Positions 27,582 through 36,480 of a stretch of 43,274 nucleotides of DNA are shown in pieces. Made by a program: the position numbers and the translations under genes. Under the pieces are notes generated by a model. It was given only the letters and a program-made list of their open reading frames with translations. It did not search any database and was not told the DNA's origin. The DNA lies in the NCBI GenBank assembly GCA_030156895.1, contig JASGLP010000024.1, positions 1 to 43,274 on the forward strand. The letters are read 5' to 3'. Within the stretch, counting starts at the first letter, position 1, and every line of letters begins with the position of its first letter. The stretch is from Eubacteriaceae bacterium. GTDB lineage: Bacteria; Bacillota; Clostridia; Eubacteriales; Eubacteriaceae.

Positions 27582-28220
27582 TTAAAAATTTTCTTCACCT
27601 TGAGCCACCTTTTGAATCGACTCATAATCGTAGCCGCGCATGGCCAGCGTATTTAAGGTTCGCTGCTTAAGCTCATAACCTTTATAGCCTTTTTTCTGCA
27701 ATCGCTCGGTTACCTTCTGAAAGTCCTTTTGCAGCTTTTCCAAGCGTAACTCCAGATCTTCCAAGGATTCCTCCCAGTCAAGGCGATTGACAGCTTCCAA
27801 TGCCATCTGATTGCCATATCCTAAACGGATCAGTTTTCCGTACAGCTTCTTTTGACGTTCCTGCAGCGATTTTCCTTTAACGCTTGCCTCATATTTTTGC
27901 GCAAGCTCCCGACAAAGCTTTTGTTCCGTTTTATAAGGATAGTGAGAATCCAATCTGCCCAGCAGTTCTTGCGATAATCCTTTTTTCTGCAAGTCGTTTA
28001 GAATTCGCTTGCGGCCATATTTTTTAACAGCTTGATTAGTGGCTAAGAAACTCTTTAGATACTGCTCGTCATCAACATAATGGTACTCTTTAAGTTTCAT
28101 AATTACTTTGCTGATCAAATCCTCAGAAAAACCCTTCTTTTGTAAATAAAGTCTCACTTCACTCTCAGTCCGATTCTGATAGGACAAATATTTTACCGCC
28201 GCATCCATACATTTTTCCAT
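27582..28220 (-). CDS. recX: RecX regulator of RecA
   Basis: Controls RecA filaments by direct binding. It is 212 residues from the ATG at 28220, where GGAGG lies five bases upstream; an in-frame ATG 12 bases earlier contains the ribosome site itself. Tandem three-helix repeats typical of RecX are visible: YLSYQNRTESEVRLYLQKKGF, then KYGRKRILNDLQKKGL, and RLQKKGYKGYELKQRTLNTL. Element C lies 35 bases upstream of the start. Confidence 0.9.
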   Translation of the reverse strand: MEKCMDAAVKYLSYQNRTESEVRLYLQKKGFSEDLISKVIMKLKEYHYVDDEQYLKSFLATNQAVKKYGRKRILNDLQKKGLSQELLGRLDSHYPYKTEQKLCRELAQKYEASVKGKSLQERQKKLYGKLIRLGYGNQMALEAVNRLDWEESLEDLELRLEKLQKDFQKVTERLQKKGYKGYELKQRTLNTLAMRGYDYESIQKVAQGEENF

Positions 28221-28254
28221 CAGTTCCTCCATTTAAAAAACACCTTACGGTGTT

Positions 28255-28438
28255 CAGTATGTAGACAAACCCCGCACCGACCAATTGGATTTCGTAGTCC
28301 GCGCGCGGATTCGTACAGTTGCGCAATTTGAAATCACTAATTATAGACGTTTTCAAGCAACTGTTCGCCCCGAGGCGGACAAGAGAAAAGCCAATTGTCG
28401 GTGCTCAGGTAGATAAAATTAACTTTGTCTTCAGTCTG
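28255..28438 (+). mobile_element. Dispersed 184 bp hairpin element, copy C
   Basis: Exactly the same length as copy A. The left end is CAGTATGTAGACAAACCC and the right end finishes CTTTGTCTTCAGTCTG. The core starts GCACCGACCAATTGG at 28274 and closes with CCAATTGTCGGTGC near 28391-28404. The middle stem is GTCCGC/GCGGAC, where copies A and B have GTCTGC/GCAGAC: a compensatory change. It is flanked by 17 bp direct repeats (28238-28254 and 28439-28455, 16 of 17 identical), each a small GTAA-looped hairpin on the minus strand. Confidence 0.87.
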
Positions 28439-28454
28439 AAACATCTTACGGTGT

Positions 28455-29003
28455 TTATTTTATCGCTTTGATTTGATTGAGGACGGTCTGAAAGTCTGAC
28501 GTTTCGTTGAGCGTTGCGGTCTGACGAATCAGCACCAGGGGATCGCCTTCCGGATAGATTTGAGCATAAGCATCAGCCAGACGATTGGCTTCATCCAATG
28601 ATGCCATGGTGCCCATAACCTGATCATCACAAAGGACAACAACGCCGTTGGTATAAATTTCTATATCCGCCGCTAAAAGCGCTGCCATGCAAGTTTCGAT
28701 ATCCAGACTTTCTTCAACGCGAGAAGCAACCAGTTCAACATCCTGACCAACAAAAATGTCATCATTTTTATAGGCTTGCTGATATTTTGCTTCGATCTCA
28801 TCTACAGCATTATCAAAAATACTAGAAGATTTTACAAAGCCCAGACTCTCACCCTGATAAAAAATCTCATACCCCTGGGTCTGAGCACTGACTACGCCTA
28901 CCGAAATCATAATCACAATGATGGTTAAAGTTACAATTGTTTGTCGTCGCTTTTTTTCTTTTCGTTTAATTTTTCTTAGTTCACGTTCTGTTGAAAAATC
29001 CAT
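28455..29003 (-). CDS. Membrane-anchored protein resembling the N-terminal stalk of M23 cell-wall peptidases
   Basis: 182 residues from the ATG at 29003, after GGGGTG. A basic cytoplasmic N-terminus and one membrane helix (about 23-42) precede two repeats of about 60 residues (YEIFYQGESLGFVKSSSIFDNAVDEI and IYTNGVVVLCDDQVMGTMASLDEANRLADAY). Such repeats occur before the G5 and M23 domains of clostridial cell-wall peptidases, but no catalytic domain is present here. The stop codon overlaps the right flank of element C. It may be a natural short form or a shortened protein. No function is assigned. Confidence 0.65.
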   Translation of the reverse strand: MDFSTERELRKIKRKEKKRRQTIVTLTIIVIMISVGVVSAQTQGYEIFYQGESLGFVKSSSIFDNAVDEIEAKYQQAYKNDDIFVGQDVELVASRVEESLDIETCMAALLAADIEIYTNGVVVLCDDQVMGTMASLDEANRLADAYAQIYPEGDPLVLIRQTATLNETSDFQTVLNQIKAIK

Positions 29004-29102
29004 TGTCACCCCGCCAAATATTTGTTACTATTTGTTTACATTTTAACACTATTTGTACGTTATTTCAATAATTTTATCACATTTATTTACAAAACATATG
29101 CT

Positions 29103-30422
29103 TTAATTATCATTCCAACCGACAATTTTTATAATCCGCATCTGAGCATAGCCATAAGCGCTAGCTGGATAATTAATACGGTCAGTGGTATTTGAATTGA
29201 TCAGATAATCGATGATATTGCCGTCATCATCTTCTACCACTTCTGACGCAATGACTGAATGCATCCAGTTTTCATCATAGCCATATTGAAGAATATCCCC
29301 TGCCTGACCGGAATACAGGTTATCATCCACTACCGCCACCAACCCAAATCCGGTATTGTCAGAAGCATAGGAGTAAAACTCATTTACACCAGTAAAACTG
29401 GGGCTTCTGCCATACTCTTCCTCATAAGCATCGATGTTTTCACCATACCACTTCCATTGCTCGTAAAGATCCCCTTCAATATCCATGGGAATATCACCGG
29501 CTACAAGACATTGCGAAATAAAATTATTGCAGTTTCCGCCATAGCTGTCGTAAACGCCATAAAGGCTATCATTTCGCACCACTTCAACCGGATCCACCCA
29601 TTTCATGGCATAGGCAAGGGCGGCTTCCCGATCGTATTCATTTTCAGCAGTCTTAGTGCTTTCATCCCAATCGCCACTATTATAGCTGATTTTTTGCGCT
29701 TCATTATCTGACACCGCCTGGTAGGCGCTGTTAAGAAGTTCTTCTGCTGCTTGGTCTGGATCAAGTCCCTGATCAACCACTTCTTCAATCATCAAAAAAC
29801 TGTCTTCTTCCTTATAATGTTCACTGATTTGATATCCATCGGTGCTTTCTTCCAGCACAAAAACATGCTCAATGCCACTGCTTGATGATTCAATACCGGG
29901 CAGAAAAGAAAAATTAACCGTATGATCTTCCAGCAATGTTATTTCGATACCCCCATAAGATTCCGATACATCCGTTACAGTCAGCCCACAAAGATAATAA
30001 GTCATAGTCAGATCATTGCTTTGACGGCTACGAAGGGAACACATATAATCAAGCGCCGCCTGATTCAGTAAAGCATTCTCGCTTAATGGATCCACAAAAA
30101 GATCTGCTATATCAACCTTTTCAAGGCTAGCCATGGCATTAAAATTAACTAAAAAATAATTTTCGATCGGCTTCAGCATCTCTTCATCAAATGTGACCTC
30201 ACCTTCGCGCACAACAATTTCACTGCTCGCAAGCTCATTGTTCTCAACACTTCGCTGTTCCTTCGCTGCGGAATCTTCTACCGCAACCTCCGTATCTGCA
30301 AAGGCATTCACACAAACAACCCCCATCACAACGATAATCAGCAGACTCATGCCAATGGTAATTCGTTTTCGCCGTCGTCTTTGTCGGATGATTCTTCTTT
30401 TTTTGGGGCTCATCTTCTTCAT
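29103..30422 (-). CDS. Exported protein with a C-terminal putative amidase (Amidase_6) domain
   Basis: 439 residues from the ATG at 30422, with GGAAGGGA upstream. A very basic N-terminus (KKRRIIRQRRRRKR) is followed by a membrane or signal helix (about 24-42). The middle region is acidic and unrecognised. The C-terminal domain from about residue 260 has YDREAALAYAMKWV, GGNCNNFISQCL with the likely catalytic cysteine, and WMHSVIAS with the likely histidine, as in the NlpC-like putative amidase family. It probably acts on the cell wall outside the membrane. It shares strand and general design with the gene at 28455, 100 bases downstream. Confidence 0.8.
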   Translation of the reverse strand: MKKMSPKKRRIIRQRRRRKRITIGMSLLIIVVMGVVCVNAFADTEVAVEDSAAKEQRSVENNELASSEIVVREGEVTFDEEMLKPIENYFLVNFNAMASLEKVDIADLFVDPLSENALLNQAALDYMCSLRSRQSNDLTMTYYLCGLTVTDVSESYGGIEITLLEDHTVNFSFLPGIESSSSGIEHVFVLEESTDGYQISEHYKEEDSFLMIEEVVDQGLDPDQAAEELLNSAYQAVSDNEAQKISYNSGDWDESTKTAENEYDREAALAYAMKWVDPVEVVRNDSLYGVYDSYGGNCNNFISQCLVAGDIPMDIEGDLYEQWKWYGENIDAYEEEYGRSPSFTGVNEFYSYASDNTGFGLVAVVDDNLYSGQAGDILQYGYDENWMHSVIASEVVEDDDGNIIDYLINSNTTDRINYPASAYGYAQMRIIKIVGWNDN

Positions 30423-30497
30423 GGCATTCCCTTCCACTTTAAATTTGTAACAATTATACAAAGTAAATGTGAAGGTTTTGTGACAATTTAAGGGAAT

Positions 30498-30938
30498 TTA
30501 AATGTTTATTTCAAACCGATCCCCGACTTTAATGATTCCTTCCTCACAAACTGCGGCAAAAATTACATCATCCACCAGAGGGCAAAATTGATTTGTTTCT
30601 GAAAGCACACAACCAAAACAGGTTTTGCCAACTTCTGTTATCTTAATCTGTGCGTTTTCAAAACTAATTCGGGCACCCGGTTGCAACAGATCTTTATCAA
30701 CATCGGAAATCATGATATTTTCATTAAATCGTTGGGTGCACAAACCCAGATCCCGAATACCAGTCATTGCATCAGCATTGATTTTTGTCATCAAACTTAA
30801 CTGACGGCTTCCTTTTTTACCATGAGCATCTTTTTCAATTCCAAAATCCTTGATTAGCGCAACTGGTTGATCAATAATTTCGGTCGCCCCTTTTTTGATA
30901 CTTCGTTTTATTTGTAGAATGATTCCTGTATTTTCCAT
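30498..30938 (-). CDS. Stand-alone MOSC domain protein
   Basis: 146 residues covering a single MOSC domain, the fold shared with the molybdenum cofactor sulfurase C-terminus. Visible motifs are GIEKDAHGKKGSRQLSLM near 33-50, RFNENIMI near 70 and the sulfur-carrier region GKTCFGCVLS near 104 with two cysteines. Clostridial members often accompany molybdenum cofactor genes, but none are near. Sulfur delivery to a metal-cofactor enzyme is inference from the family. Confidence 0.87.
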   Translation of the reverse strand: MENTGIILQIKRSIKKGATEIIDQPVALIKDFGIEKDAHGKKGSRQLSLMTKINADAMTGIRDLGLCTQRFNENIMISDVDKDLLQPGARISFENAQIKITEVGKTCFGCVLSETNQFCPLVDDVIFAAVCEEGIIKVGDRFEINI

Positions 30939-30987
30939 GTTTCACCTCTTAGTTAAATTATAACCATCAGAACTTAAAAATAGAAAA

Positions 30988-31027
30988 AAGCTGCCAAAAG
31001 AAATGAAATCATTTCCTTTGGCAGCTT
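30988..31027 (-). terminator. Terminator of the tRNA Pro-Met-Phe unit
   Basis: A long stem AAGCTGCCAAAAGAAATGA (30988-31006) against TCATTTCCTTTGGCAGCTT (31009-31027), with one mismatch, ending in a T-run on the minus strand. The outer arms are the same as in the terminator at 10848-10884. Confidence 0.85.
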
Positions 31028-31052
31028 CTCTTTTGCCAATATAAACCCTTAA

Positions 31053-31128
<76 letters not shown>

Positions 31129-31231
31129 GTTTATATAATTAATCTCTATCGTCTTCTGACAAACGTTTAAAAGAAACTTTGCCAAACTAAGCGATTCACA
31201 ACAAATGCCTGCTCCCTACTGTCGCGCATTT

Positions 31232-31266
31232 GTGTTCTCTGCTTATACCGACTGAGCTATCTGGGC
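31232..31266 (-). pseudogene. Fragment of a second tRNA-Phe (5' half)
   Basis: The first 21 bases repeat the 5' end of tRNA-Phe exactly (GCCCAGATAGCTCAGTCGGTA); similarity then fades through AAGCAGAGAACAC. No anticodon loop or T arm follows. The adjoining DNA (31201-31233) forms a hairpin with arms ACAAATGC and GCATTTGT. It looks like the remains of a duplicated tRNA-Phe or the scar of a recombination event. Confidence 0.75.
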
Positions 31267-31276
31267 GCATAAAAAA

Positions 31277-31353
31277 TGGTGGGCCTTCAGGGGCTCGAAC
31301 CCCGGACCTACCGGTTATGAGCCGGTTGCTCTAACCAACTGAGCTAAAGGCCC
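31277..31353 (-). tRNA. tRNA-Met (anticodon CAT)
   Basis: Complete cloverleaf with acceptor GGGCCTT/AAGGCCC, anticodon loop CTCATAA, T arm GGTTCGAGCC and encoded CCA. The body resembles clostridial elongator tRNA-Met; a CAT-anticodon tRNA-Ile is less likely. Confidence 0.92.
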
Positions 31354-31375
31354 CCATGCGAATTCAATAAAAAAA

Positions 31376-31452
31376 TGGTCGAGGTGAGAGGATTCGAACC
31401 TCCGGCCCCATGGTCCCAAACCATGTGCGCTACCAAACTGCGCTACACCTCG
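31376..31452 (-). tRNA. tRNA-Pro (anticodon TGG)
   Basis: Complete cloverleaf with acceptor CGAGGTG/CACCTCG, anticodon loop TTTGGGA, T arm GGTTCGAATCC and encoded CCA. It is first in the unit, 14 bases after the -10 box. Confidence 0.96.
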
Positions 31453-31465
31453 ATACAACATTATT

Positions 31466-31494
31466 ATTATAGCAAACTCGCTATAATGTGTCAA
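31466..31494 (-). promoter_or_regulatory. Consensus promoter of the tRNA unit
   Basis: On the minus strand a perfect TTGACA (31494-31489), a 17-base spacer and a perfect TATAAT (31471-31466). This is the strongest promoter in the window, as expected for stable RNA. Confidence 0.93.
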
Positions 31495-31589
31495 GAACAA
31501 TTTTAATTTTCTTTTAAATTCAACCTCATCACTTGACGACTTGCTTATTTTAGCACAATCACCTTCCTTTATGCAAGCTTTTTTTTAGT

Positions 31590-33956
31590 TCATCTTTTAT
31601 TTTTTTCGCTCCTTTTTATATATGCTGCTTCAACATGCTCGATGATTCGTACTACAATCAGCATAATCGGATAAATCAACAAGAGATTGATACCCATCAA
31701 CAGGTACATCGGAGGTGAAAAGGACAACGGTGAAAGCAGATAGAAAAAGGGATAGAGTAAAAAAACTGCACCCGCAAACAACAAAACCATAGCCATAAAG
31801 AGCATCAATCGCTGACCGGTAAAGGGTTTACTGACACGAAATAGAATAACCAGCCCAGTTATCCCGGTTGCAATGACAGACAATGTTGATTTTTCTGCAT
31901 ATGACAGTCCAAAACGCTCCCCAACAAACATGATCAGAAGCACATTTAAAACAATCGCCATCGCACCCGGTAGAGCCTTTCGTAATACCGTTTCAAGAAA
32001 GTTGCCACTGACCCGGTTACGGTTTGGTTCAAGCGCCAGATAAACTGATGGAATGCCGGTCGTCAAGGACCCGATCAGGGTTAATTGAATCGGCACAAAA
32101 GGATAAGCTTGATTGGCAACAATTAGAATTATCGCCAATAATAAAGAAAAGAGTGTTTTAACCAAAAACAAGGACGCCGCACGACTTATGTTATTGATTA
32201 CCCGTCTTCCTTCCATCAAAACCCTGGTGAAACCTGAAAAATTTGAATCAAGCAGCACTACCTGAGACACCTGTCGAACCGCATCGCTGCCCGTGGCCAT
32301 CGCAATAGAGCAGTCTGCTTCACGCAGAGCCAGAATATCATTTACACCATCCCCCGTCATGGCAACAGTATGGCCATTGGCTTTCAGGGTTTTAATAATT
32401 AATTGCTTCTGATCTGGAGAAACACGTCCAAAAACGGAATATTCGAAAGCGGCAGCAGCCACGTCTTCATCCGTTTCCAATGTTTTGCAGTCAATGTAAG
32501 ACTCCCAGTGGGCAAGCCCAGCCCGCCGGGCGATTTGTGAAACCGTCACTGGGTGGTCTCCCGAAATCACCTTGATTGCGACGCCTTGATTTTTGAAAAA
32601 ATCCAACGTCTTTTTCGCTTCTTTTCTGATTTTATCCCCTAACAGAATCAACGCCGCAACACTCAAGTCACCGGGCAGTTGACTGTTTTCACCAAAAGCT
32701 TCTTCTGAATGGCACAGACATAAAACGCGCTGACCATCTTTAGCATAGCCCTCCACCTTATTGCGTATCTCTTCATACGCGTCTTTTAAAATGATTTCGG
32801 GCGCACCAATAACATAGCTTCCCACATCTATAAAATGAGCGCCGCTCCATTTCCGATCCGAAGAAAAATGAACCACTTGATCACAATTCCAGCTTGGAGC
32901 CTGACCAGAACAGGATTCTTTTAATGCCTGAGCAGTTGGATTTTCATCCTTCACATTGGCCACAATCGCCCGCAATGCTTTAATCGGATCCTTGTCCGCC
33001 AGCAGGGTTTCAACAGACAAAACCTCCATCACACCTTCAGTAATGGTTCCCGTTTTATCAAGGCACAAAACATCTACCCGAGCCAGGGTTTCGATGGCAT
33101 AGAGTTCCGAAATCAGCACATGATTGTGACCCAGCCGAATAACCCCGACTGCCAGTGCTACACTGGTTAAAAGCACCAAACCCTGCGGGATCATCCCAAT
33201 TAAAGCCGCCACAACAGAGACGACTGCCGTTTCAATGGGCAAATCCTGGACAAAAATCTGTTTATAAAAAAGTAAAAGGCCAATTGGTACTATCAAGGCA
33301 CCAACTACCCGAACAATCAGACGGAGTGAACGCATAATTTCAGAATTCGATTCTTTTATCGACTTTACCTGATCGATCAGTTGTGAAGCATAATTATCCG
33401 ATCCCACTGCTGTCGCACTGACATAGGCTTGACCTGACACGATAAAAGAGCCCGATAAGAGCGATTGGCCAGCTTCTTTTAAAATCGTATCAGACTCCCC
33501 AGTTAAAAGTGCCTCATTAACTTCCAGTTCACCTTCCAGAACAACCGCGTCGGCAGGAATCTGATTACCAGCTTTTAAAATAATGATATCATCCAGTACA
33601 ATATTCTCGAAGGGTATGCTTTGCATTTTTCCATCGCGCAAGACTTGAGCCATGGGCTGTGCAATCAGGGTCAACTGATCCACTGTACTTTTGGCCTTTA
33701 TTTCCTGGACAATCCCGATAATGGTATTGATAACAACGATATTAAAAAACAGCAGATTTTTGTATGAACCGACACAAAAAACCAGCAGCGCCAAAAACAG
33801 ATTCAGAAGATTAAATAAAGTCAGCGTGTTTTCTCTAATAATTCGGCTAACGGTTCTGGTTTTTGACTGCGGCTGATGATTGACTTGACCGGCTTTAATT
33901 CGCTCTTCAACCTGTTCCCCGGTTAGCCCAGTTGCGGGGTTGATCTTATTTGCCAT
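31590..33956 (-). CDS. CtpE-like P-type cation ATPase
   Basis: 788 residues. It has the order of P-type pumps: actuator TGES near 153, phosphorylation site DKTGT at D300, hinge TGDGVNDILALREADCSIAM near 545, and a C-terminal membrane block. The M4 motif and what follows it (MIPQGLVLLTSVALAVGV, P257-L260) match the CtpE group, which in mycobacteria takes up Ca2+. As I recall the group, it usually has PEGL here; this protein has PQGL. The substrate is inferred from the group only. It is a single-gene unit with no partner, and belongs to a different branch from the pump at 1564. Confidence 0.88.
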   Translation of the reverse strand: MANKINPATGLTGEQVEERIKAGQVNHQPQSKTRTVSRIIRENTLTLFNLLNLFLALLVFCVGSYKNLLFFNIVVINTIIGIVQEIKAKSTVDQLTLIAQPMAQVLRDGKMQSIPFENIVLDDIIILKAGNQIPADAVVLEGELEVNEALLTGESDTILKEAGQSLLSGSFIVSGQAYVSATAVGSDNYASQLIDQVKSIKESNSEIMRSLRLIVRVVGALIVPIGLLLFYKQIFVQDLPIETAVVSVVAALIGMIPQGLVLLTSVALAVGVIRLGHNHVLISELYAIETLARVDVLCLDKTGTITEGVMEVLSVETLLADKDPIKALRAIVANVKDENPTAQALKESCSGQAPSWNCDQVVHFSSDRKWSGAHFIDVGSYVIGAPEIILKDAYEEIRNKVEGYAKDGQRVLCLCHSEEAFGENSQLPGDLSVAALILLGDKIRKEAKKTLDFFKNQGVAIKVISGDHPVTVSQIARRAGLAHWESYIDCKTLETDEDVAAAAFEYSVFGRVSPDQKQLIIKTLKANGHTVAMTGDGVNDILALREADCSIAMATGSDAVRQVSQVVLLDSNFSGFTRVLMEGRRVINNISRAASLFLVKTLFSLLLAIILIVANQAYPFVPIQLTLIGSLTTGIPSVYLALEPNRNRVSGNFLETVLRKALPGAMAIVLNVLLIMFVGERFGLSYAEKSTLSVIATGITGLVILFRVSKPFTGQRLMLFMAMVLLFAGAVFLLYPFFYLLSPLSFSPPMYLLMGINLLLIYPIMLIVVRIIEHVEAAYIKRSEKNKR

Positions 33957-34029
33957 AGCTGCCTCCTGCTGTTTGGAATGGCAAATTATAACATTTTAGT
34001 CTTAAAATTTCCTAGCAGCAGGCATGAAA

Positions 34030-34069
34030 AAACCCGCACTGATTTAGCAACCTAAATCAGTGCGGGTTT
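34030..34069 (-). terminator. Terminator of the prmA-yqeY operon
   Basis: An 18-base perfect stem, AAACCCGCACTGATTTAG (34030-34047) with its complement at 34052-34069, and a four-base loop, directly behind the yqeY stop. Confidence 0.9.
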
Positions 34070-34073
34070 AAAT

Positions 34074-34517
34074 TTATGCCAGTTTTTCTTTAACTGCCTG
34101 ATTGACAAGTTTTCCATCTGCCCGGCCTTTGACCTTCGGCATCAGAGCCCCCATCACTTTGCCCATATCTTTTATATCTTTTGCTCCAGTTTCCTGAATC
34201 GTCTCATCGACAATCACCTTGATCTCATCAAGGGTTAACTGTGTAGGAAGGTAGCTCTCAATAATGGCTATTTCAGCCTGAGCCTGTTGGATTAAATCGT
34301 CTCTTTGAGCTTTCTCAAACTCCGCCAGTCCGTCCCGACGCTGTTTGAGCTGTTTTGCAATAATCTCAATGATCTGCTCCTCATTCAAATCCGTTTTCTG
34401 ATCCTTTTCGACCTGCAAAATCGCAGCCCGAATCATGGTCACGGTTGATTTACGAACCTTATCTTTTTCCTTCATTGCAGTTTTTAAGTCAGCCTGTAAT
34501 TGATCCTTTAATGCCAA
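34074..34517 (-). CDS. yqeY: GatB/YqeY domain protein
   Basis: 147 residues matching stand-alone YqeY: LQADLKTAMKEKDKVRKSTVTMIRAAI at the start, an all-helical core and GKVMGALMPKVKGRADGKLVNQAVKE at the end. The domain also forms the tRNA-binding tail of GatB in tRNA amidotransferases. The free form has no firm role but nearly always follows rpsU, as here. The start is a TTG at 34517 with AGGATG upstream. Confidence 0.92.
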   Translation of the reverse strand: MALKDQLQADLKTAMKEKDKVRKSTVTMIRAAILQVEKDQKTDLNEEQIIEIIAKQLKQRRDGLAEFEKAQRDDLIQQAQAEIAIIESYLPTQLTLDEIKVIVDETIQETGAKDIKDMGKVMGALMPKVKGRADGKLVNQAVKEKLA

Positions 34518-34528
34518 GTAGTCACATC

Positions 34529-34711
34529 CTATCTTTTTTTCATCTTTCTTTTTCTGGCAGCTTCTGATTTTCTTTTACGCTTTACGCTTGGTTTTTCGTA
34601 ATGCTCTCTTTTTCGAATTTCAGACATAACCCCTGCCATGGCTGTTTTTCTTTTAAAGCGTCTTAACGCGCTTTCGAGTGTTTCGTTTTCTTTAATTCTA
34701 ACCTCAGACAT
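34529..34711 (-). CDS. rpsU: 30S ribosomal protein S21
   Basis: 60 residues from the ATG at 34711, which lies six bases after a run of G that serves as ribosome site. [22 protein letters not shown] and the very basic tail [17 protein letters not shown] are typical. A TTG two codons upstream overlaps poor context and was not chosen. Confidence 0.96.
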   Translation of the reverse strand: MSEVRIKENETLESALRRFKRKTAMAGVMSEIRKREHYEKPSVKRKRKSEAARKRKMKKR

Positions 34712-34815
34712 TTTCAACCCCCCCCTCTAATCCGATGATAATTTCTGGAACAATCTTTCTTAGTATGAGTCAAACTATATTATATCGAAATTTTCTGGCA
34801 CTGTCAATTAATAAA

Positions 34816-35160
34816 TCAGCCTGGCGGCCATAACATAGGTCTGCCGCCCAACAGATGATAATGTAAATGGGGAACCGTCTGATTACCGTCTTTTCCGCAA
34901 TTATTGACTAAACGAAAACCAGAATCTGCAATTCCAAGCTTTAGCGCAATCCGGTTTGCGACACTGTGAATATGTCCGATGATCTCATCTCCCGCCGAAA
35001 TGGAAAGAATCGATTCATAGTGTTCTTTGGGAATAATCACGACATGAACTGGCGCCTGAGGCGCAATATCATTAAAAGCCAACACTAAATCATCTTCATA
35101 CACCTTCTCTGAAGGCAGTTCATTTTTAGCAATTTTACAAAATATACAATCCTGAGACAT
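34816..35160 (-). CDS. HIT-family nucleotide hydrolase (HinT-like)
   Basis: 114 residues: N-terminal CIFCKIAKNELPSEKVYEDD, the PVHVVIIPKEH strand, and the catalytic histidine triad HLHYHLLGG near 98. Such enzymes cleave adenosine phosphoramidates, including aminoacyl-AMP adducts. The ATG follows AAGGAGGAATTAT. It lies 11 bases after mtaB and about 100 bases before rpsU. Confidence 0.93.
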   Translation of the reverse strand: MSQDCIFCKIAKNELPSEKVYEDDLVLAFNDIAPQAPVHVVIIPKEHYESILSISAGDEIIGHIHSVANRIALKLGIADSGFRLVNNCGKDGNQTVPHLHYHLLGGRPMLWPPG

Positions 35161-35171
35161 ATAATTCCTCC

Positions 35172-36476
35172 TTAAAAAATGGTACCGCTCAAATAATTTA
35201 AGTGTTCCTCATATGATACCGTAACTTCCAGAATTTTGCCATTGATTTTTTGATCCGTTGCAATTCTGACCGGTATGTAATTTTGAGTATGGCCTTCAAA
35301 GACACCATCCTCTTGTTTTTGCTCAAATAAAACCGCTAATTTTCGGCCATGATTTTTTTTCAAGAAAGCCTGTTCCATCCTATTTTGACAAAGGCTCAAA
35401 CGTTGTGCCCGATCATTTTTCACCGCTTCATCAACCTGATCCGGATAGTCTGCTGCCGGTGTCCCTGCACGTTTTGAATACTTAAAAATATGCATCTGGT
35501 AAAAGCCGATTTCATCCACAAAAGCCAGGGTTTCCTCAAACTCCTGATTGGTTTCCCCCGGGAATCCAACCATTACATCAGTGGTCAATGCCGCATCCGG
35601 GAAAAAACTTTTGATCAGCGTCACTGTTTTTTTGTACTCAAGCGTTGTATAGCGTCGTTTCATCCGCTTAAGCACTGAATCCGATCCACTTTGCAGCGAA
35701 AGATGAAAATGCGGACAGAAATGTTTTAGTTTTTTTAACCGCCCTATCCGCTCTGCTGTTAAAAAAGCCGGTTCCAGAGAACCCAGCCGAATTCTTTCAA
35801 GCCCATCGATTTGATCAACTGCCTCGATCAGTTCAACAAGATCAGTCGCTTTGTTTTCTATTCCGTAAGAAGCAATATGAATGCCTGTTAGAACCACTTC
35901 TTGATGACCGGCTGCCACAACCCGTTTTACTTCGTCCAGAACATCACTTAGATCCCTGCTGCGCACTGGACCTCTGGCATAGGGAATAATACAATAGGTG
36001 CAAAAGCGGTTGCACCCTTCCTGGATTTTAATAAAGGACCTGGTTTTCCCCTTACTTTCCGAAATCTTTAAGGGTTCAAAAACTTTTTCTGCCATAATAT
36101 CTGACACAAACGCATGCTGTTGCTGATCCATTTGATATGCTTTTATATACTCCAGAATCTGAGCACGATTTTTTGTACCAATCAAAAGATCCACTTCTTC
36201 GATTTTTTCGACTTCCTCAGGGGCAACCTGAACATAACAGCCCACCGCACAGATCACCGCAGCAGGGTTTAATCGTCGCGCTTTTCTTAAGGCGTTTCGA
36301 GACTTTCGATCGCCCAAATGGGTAACCGTGCAGGTATTTACCACATAGACATCAGCAATCTCTGAGAACTCAACAATCTCAAAACCATCGCTTTCAAAAA
36401 TCTCCATCAGTGCTTCACTGTCATAGCTGTTGACCTTGCAGCCCAGAGTCATGAATCCAACTTTTTTACTCTTCAA
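35172..36476 (-). CDS. mtaB: tRNA (t6A37) methylthiotransferase MtaB
   Basis: Radical SAM enzyme that converts t6A37 to ms2t6A37 in tRNA for AAA codons. It is 434 residues. The N-terminal UPF0004 domain has three cluster cysteines (TLGCKVNSYDSE, VVNTCTVT, AVGCY), the radical SAM motif CNRFCTYCIIPYARGPVRSR lies near 155, and a TRAM domain covers the last 60 residues. The start is TTG at 36476 with GGAAGGAA upstream, four bases after rsmE ends. Confidence 0.95.
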   Translation of the reverse strand: MKSKKVGFMTLGCKVNSYDSEALMEIFESDGFEIVEFSEIADVYVVNTCTVTHLGDRKSRNALRKARRLNPAAVICAVGCYVQVAPEEVEKIEEVDLLIGTKNRAQILEYIKAYQMDQQQHAFVSDIMAEKVFEPLKISESKGKTRSFIKIQEGCNRFCTYCIIPYARGPVRSRDLSDVLDEVKRVVAAGHQEVVLTGIHIASYGIENKATDLVELIEAVDQIDGLERIRLGSLEPAFLTAERIGRLKKLKHFCPHFHLSLQSGSDSVLKRMKRRYTTLEYKKTVTLIKSFFPDAALTTDVMVGFPGETNQEFEETLAFVDEIGFYQMHIFKYSKRAGTPAADYPDQVDEAVKNDRAQRLSLCQNRMEQAFLKKNHGRKLAVLFEQKQEDGVFEGHTQNYIPVRIATDQKINGKILEVTVSYEEHLNYLSGTIF

Positions 36477-36480
36477 AAAT

